A stretch of 64,000 nt of DNA from assembly GCA_000711775.1 (NCBI GenBank), contig ARYC01001234.1, positions 1 to 64,000 on the forward strand, written 5' to 3'. Position numbers and translations under genes: made by a program. This document shows, in pieces, positions 60,741 through 64,000 of this stretch; within the stretch, counting starts at the first letter, position 1; each line of letters begins with the position of its first letter. This DNA is from Oxytricha trifallax. Lineage: Eukaryota > Ciliophora > Spirotrichea > Sporadotrichida > Oxytrichidae. The notes under the pieces were generated by a model, which was not told where the DNA came from, searched no databases, and saw only the letters and a program-made list of their open reading frames with translations.

Positions 60741-60942
60741 ATATACGAATTTGGAGTGAATATGTAAGATAAATAAATCATATATCATTATTAATAAAAT
60801 TAATGCAAGGCGTAATTTAATTAGACTAGGGGTTTCGGAATAAGAAAAGGCGAAGAGATTCCCATGACCAGGGCTTTTGCTAATATGCCCCACCCTCAAA
60901 AAGAAGGAAGCTGAATTCACAGGAGGTTATCGCGTATCTCTA

Positions 60943-62048
60943 ATGTCGCAAGCGAAGAGACCCTATACTGCTAAGACCCCAGCATACAACGACTGGCATA
61001 CGATAGCATCCGACTAAGAGAGACTCGAGTGAGCTCCTGCAGAGTCTCGTTATTTACCTGCGCTTTATGTCCCTGAATTCGGAGGAGCGCATTTGGCAGA
61101 GCTACGCTGAAATAGGTCAACGCTTAGGCATGCGGGTCTCGACGATCTCGATGATTATTAGGCGGTGGCGGTAGAATGGCCATCAAGTCATTCGGAGGCG
61201 ACACTTATCAGCTTACAACCACAAGCGAGTGCTTAACGACCAACAAGTGGCGGAGGTGTGCTCGCTGGAAGCCCTCAAGCAAATGGCTGGCCTACCCCTT
61301 TGCAGAAGAGCGGAGATAATCAAGGACAAATACGGAGTGGCCTCCTTTACTGCAACCACCTTAGCGCGCTATTACAAGAGTATGGGCATCACCTATTCGA
61401 AGCCCTCTTATCAGTATAGTGCTAAGACAAAGGACCCAAAGAAACTCTAAGGCGCAAGAAGATTAGGCTCGAGAGATAACCGAATTGCTTCAAGCGGGCA
61501 GGCACGTGGTCTATATAGATGAGACATCCGTTCATCGCTGGCAGACCCCCAGTAGGGTATGGTGCAAGCGTGGGCTTACTATATCGATTCCTAGCACTAG
61601 GGGCCGTTCTTTCACAATCGTTGGTGCGATAAGCTATAAGTTCGGATTGGCCGCTTATTGAGTTTTAGATGATAGCCTCAATGGAGAACGGTTCAGAGAT
61701 TTTCTCGAGTACCTAAAGCAAAAAGTACGAGGCGATGCTATTTGTGTGATGGATAATCTACCAGTCCATCATAGCAAAGCGGCAGCTAAGGCGTTTGACA
61801 ACAACTTCAAGCCTCTGTTCCTGCCGCCCTACAGCTGCTCAATGAATTCAATCGAACGACTATGGGCCTTAATCAAACGCGATTGGAAATAAAGGGTCAT
61901 CAACTTTAAGGGGTCTTGGCCGGATGATGCCACAATCAAAGGTAGCATCCAAGAAATCTTGGAGAAGCTTAACAAGGGCACTGTGCGCCGCCTCTGCGAC
62001 TCGAACGTCTAGTCACTCATTAACGCTTTGCGCGGATAGCTAGTCTGA
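60943..62048 (+). pseudogene. IS630/Tc1-type DDE transposase (non-TBE), two frameshifts
   Basis: ATG 60943 begins MSQAKRPYTAKTPAYNDWHT; the frame must shift near 61.02 kb. A helix-turn-helix-like region follows (EERIWQSYAEIGQRLGMRVS, STISMIIRRWRQNG), then AEVCSLEALKQMAGLPLCRR. A second 1-nt shift lies at about 61451. Catalytic residues: Asp in YIDETSVHRW (61518-61520), Asp in VMDNLPVHHS (61752-61754), Glu in NSIERLWALIKRDW (61854-61856), the DDE_3 pattern. Stop TGA 62046-62048 directly abuts the stop of the minus-strand ORF. No close similarity to the TBE transposases beyond the fold. Confidence 0.83.
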
Positions 62049-62789
62049 TCAAAACTGCATCTTCTACGGGGTGGGGTAATGCTGCTGACTATGAGAACCT
62101 TTACCAGCACTCTAATAGTCTATAGGCATACGATTAGGGAATCTCTCTTTATACTTACGGAACGGGCTTCTACCTTCTTCAGGATGCCCGAGTAGGCTCA
62201 GGGTGAGGCCCAGTTTCTCTTTCTGGGCTGTTAGCTTTTGCATCTTCGCAGCGATCTTGCCCTCCCTAGCAAGAGCAAGGCATGACTTTCGATGCTTCTT
62301 CTTCGAGGATGGGAGGTTCTTTAGGAATCCGCTGGGGAGCTCTACCGATTTCAAAGTCTTGAGTGCGTTTGGCTTAGCCGGAGGCAAGTATCCTTTATCA
62401 AAAATCTCATCTCGCGGGCAGTACGTTGAAAGCAAGCTCACTAGCCAAGCCTTATTTGGCTGATACTGATTGCTTATGCCGAGATCCTTGTGCATCTTCG
62501 TTGCGGCCTCCTGCACTTTCTCAAGCAAAATCTTCTTAGGCGGGGGTCTCGCACAAGGCTGCAGCCGAATGTCCTTATACAGTGGGCACCATAGCTCGCC
62601 CCTGATAACCTTTAGCAGATAGTCCTCAGTGACGATGGATGACTTCGCATGAGGTAAGAAGTATCCGTTCCTTAGGGATGACTCATAAAGCTCTTGCTTG
62701 GAATTGATGAACTTCTAGAGAGGGTCTAGCGATACTCGGTTTTGCTCACTTGTTATTTCAGTTATTAATAGTAATTAATTATGGGATTA
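62049..62789 (-). CDS. Unrecognised basic protein of the GC-richer element
   Basis: Open for about 247 codons between TGA 62792-62790 and TGA 62051-62049. Content: QKFINSKQELYESSLRNGYF, IRGELWCPLYKDIRLQPCAR, EKVQEAATKMHKDLGISNQY, PRDEIFDKGYLPPAKPNALK, KKKHRKSCLALAREGKIAAK. The first Met is only at about 62528, so a start or exon may lie upstream. Lys-rich C-terminal half suggests nucleic-acid binding (inference). No known domain recognised. Confidence 0.55.
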
Positions 62790-62958
62790 TCATGATTTCA
62801 ATTTATCTCGGGATCTAGCCACTAAAATTGAATGCGAATAGGTGCATTCGATAGCCGTCATTTGATTACCTATACTGTTGGAGAGTCCGGTGGCCTCAGC
62901 TAGAGAAGAAAAGAGATAAACGTAAAACATTATTAGTGTAATTAAGATTGATAATCGA

Positions 62959-64000
62959 TCATCGTTCTTTAAGATTTTGCTGAACGGGGTGGACGGCTAC
63001 CCTATGTTTCTTTCTAATAGTCAGTTGCTTAGACTTTGCTTTTTTGTTACGCTTGGTGCTTACATTCTTAGGAGTCTACAATTACTGCTCTCCGCTCATG
63101 ATACTCTGTAGTAGTAATTTCTGCTTATTTCTCTCGGCGAAGCTATACGAGTCAGGCTTAAGCACCCAGAGTTGGATTGCGTAAATGCTTCTAAGGAAAT
63201 TCCTTACGTCCCAGAAGGATGCGCATTGTTCAACGCCTGTGTAAAGTACTCCAGTGCGAGCGCTATCGAAGAGGGCGATGCCCTAACCACATTTCTTTAG
63301 GGTGACGGCATGGCTAAAAGTGAGGCCAAGGGGCTGGTCCCGGTAAATCATTACGAATACGGTTGCTGGAGAGGAATCAATAGTCTAAAGTAGCTGAGCG
63401 CAGTAGGGGTCTGACTATTTGTATTCCCATTCGAAATATAGCTCTGGGGTGAATAAATTGTACTCATCCGCCACGATGTCCTTAAGCTGCTTAAGAGAGA
63501 TTCCATTCAATTACTTAAACGTTAGTGTTTGCTCTAAGGTCAGATGCATTCTTCTCCTCATAAGACGAATTACTTGGGCACGTGAAGTAAAACAACGATA
63601 TCCCACTGCATAATTAATCGCATGAACTGCACAATCCATGTACTCCTAGGGCTTGGCTCCTTCAAACCACATGCTGCTAAAGTTTACTCTGTGCGGCTGA
63701 AAGCATTCTTTCTGATACTTCTTGGAAAAGTACCAACCACTACCAAAAGCATCTTAAGAGGGCTTCTCGAAATCGGTCTATGCGAACGGGTTTGCTGTTT
63801 CATTCGCCCCTGCGCAATTTCGCTTGTATTTTACTATAGTTGGCTGGCTAATTTTGAGTCCATGCGTCTTGTTATAATCATGGATTGGGCCCAGCTTCTC
63901 CGAGTCGAAGTTCTTAGATAGGTGGTGATAGTCGACCATGATTTTGTTAGCTGTTCCTACATACTGAATCTGGAACTGAATACTTCTGCCATAAGTAGGG
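62959..64000 (-). CDS. Putative papain-fold (Josephin-like) cysteine protease, 5' end outside window
   Basis: About 347 codons open under the ciliate code to TGA 62961-62959; the N-terminus is beyond 64000. A Cys-box reads QEYMDCAVHAINYAVGYRCF, like the nucleophile region of Josephin-type enzymes. GISLKQLKDIVADEYNLFTP follows. A His-box reads LTFSHAVTLKKCGQGIALFD with a following Asp-Ser, spaced as expected for a C-H-D/N triad. Then ASFWDVRNFLRSIYAIQLWV and a Lys-rich tail (STKRNKKAKSKQLTIRKKHR), possibly for nuclear targeting. Could process a transposon protein or remove ubiquitin-like tags. Family assignment rests on motif reading only. Confidence 0.55.

Larger units (their letters stand above)
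60815..64000. mobile_element. GC-richer mobile element with DDE transposase and cysteine protease (left end to window edge)
   Basis: Composition changes abruptly at about 60.82 kb. Inside are a plus-strand DDE transposase, a convergent minus-strand ORF and a minus-strand protease-like gene that runs off the window. TAA and TAG are used as Gln in all three, so it has long resided in a ciliate. The right end is not in view and no terminal repeat can be tested. Confidence 0.65.

Noticed and set aside
62203-62463. Plus-strand frame opposite the Lys-rich ORF
   Set aside because: It is antisense to a longer, more coding-like minus-strand frame.

Overview
The window looks like germline (micronuclear) DNA of a spirotrich ciliate close to Oxytricha/Stylonychia. 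Three things show this. Real genes read only when TAA and TAG mean glutamine and TGA is the sole stop. Transposons end in C4A4/G4T4 telomere-like repeats, as in the telomere-bearing elements (TBEs) of Oxytricha. AT-rich non-coding blocks interrupt genes at short direct repeats (pointers), and conceptual removal of the block restores the reading frame (MDS/IES organisation). Gene calls below use the ciliate code.

Layout. 1-2841 is the right part of a TBE (TBE-1). 3687-11824 is a second TBE (TBE-2) whose kinase gene is split by a third, nested TBE (TBE-3, 7297-11370). 11.9-15.1 kb is a multi-pass membrane protein gene of the ciliate Tmc/PAS type. 15.2-16.5 kb is a decayed UDP-glucose 4-epimerase copy on the minus strand. 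16.75-18.5 kb is a 5'-truncated LINE. 18.8-21 kb is a MATE transporter gene cut by IESs. 22.2-26.6 kb is a minus-strand TRP/polycystin-like cation channel gene. 26678-30791 is TBE-4, next to the N-lobe of a minus-strand protein kinase (30.8-31.3 kb). 31.3-45.6 kb is extremely AT-rich and holds a 416-bp palindromic element, many tiny coding islands, a TBE relic (39.6-40.5 kb) and a diverged TBE-like transposase gene (41.8-43.6 kb). 45.6-52.9 kb holds several unrecognised plus-strand genes around a GC-richer block (49.1-50.7 kb). 53358-59547 is TBE-5, inserted in the coding sequence of a minus-strand leucine-rich-repeat gene and itself split by a 2.04-kb insertion with a telomere-like end. From about 60.8 kb to the window end is a GC-richer mobile element with a DDE transposase, an unknown ORF and a papain-fold (Josephin-like) cysteine protease.

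Each full TBE carries three genes: a transposase (plus strand), a convergent 22-kDa gene (minus) and a divergent C2H2 zinc-finger/kinase gene (plus). The TBEs fall into two groups by terminal inverted repeat: about 78 bp (TBE-1, TBE-3 and the relic) and about 118 bp (TBE-2, TBE-4, TBE-5). Most TBE genes here carry TGA codons or small indels. The TBE-4 zinc-finger kinase (476 aa) and the TBE-3 22-kDa gene are open. Strong observations include the nested insertion, a TBE insertion whose precise removal restores a host reading frame, a GT-AG block of exactly 36 nt at the same place in all five 22-kDa genes, several IES pointers resolved to the base, and the protease-bearing GC-rich element.
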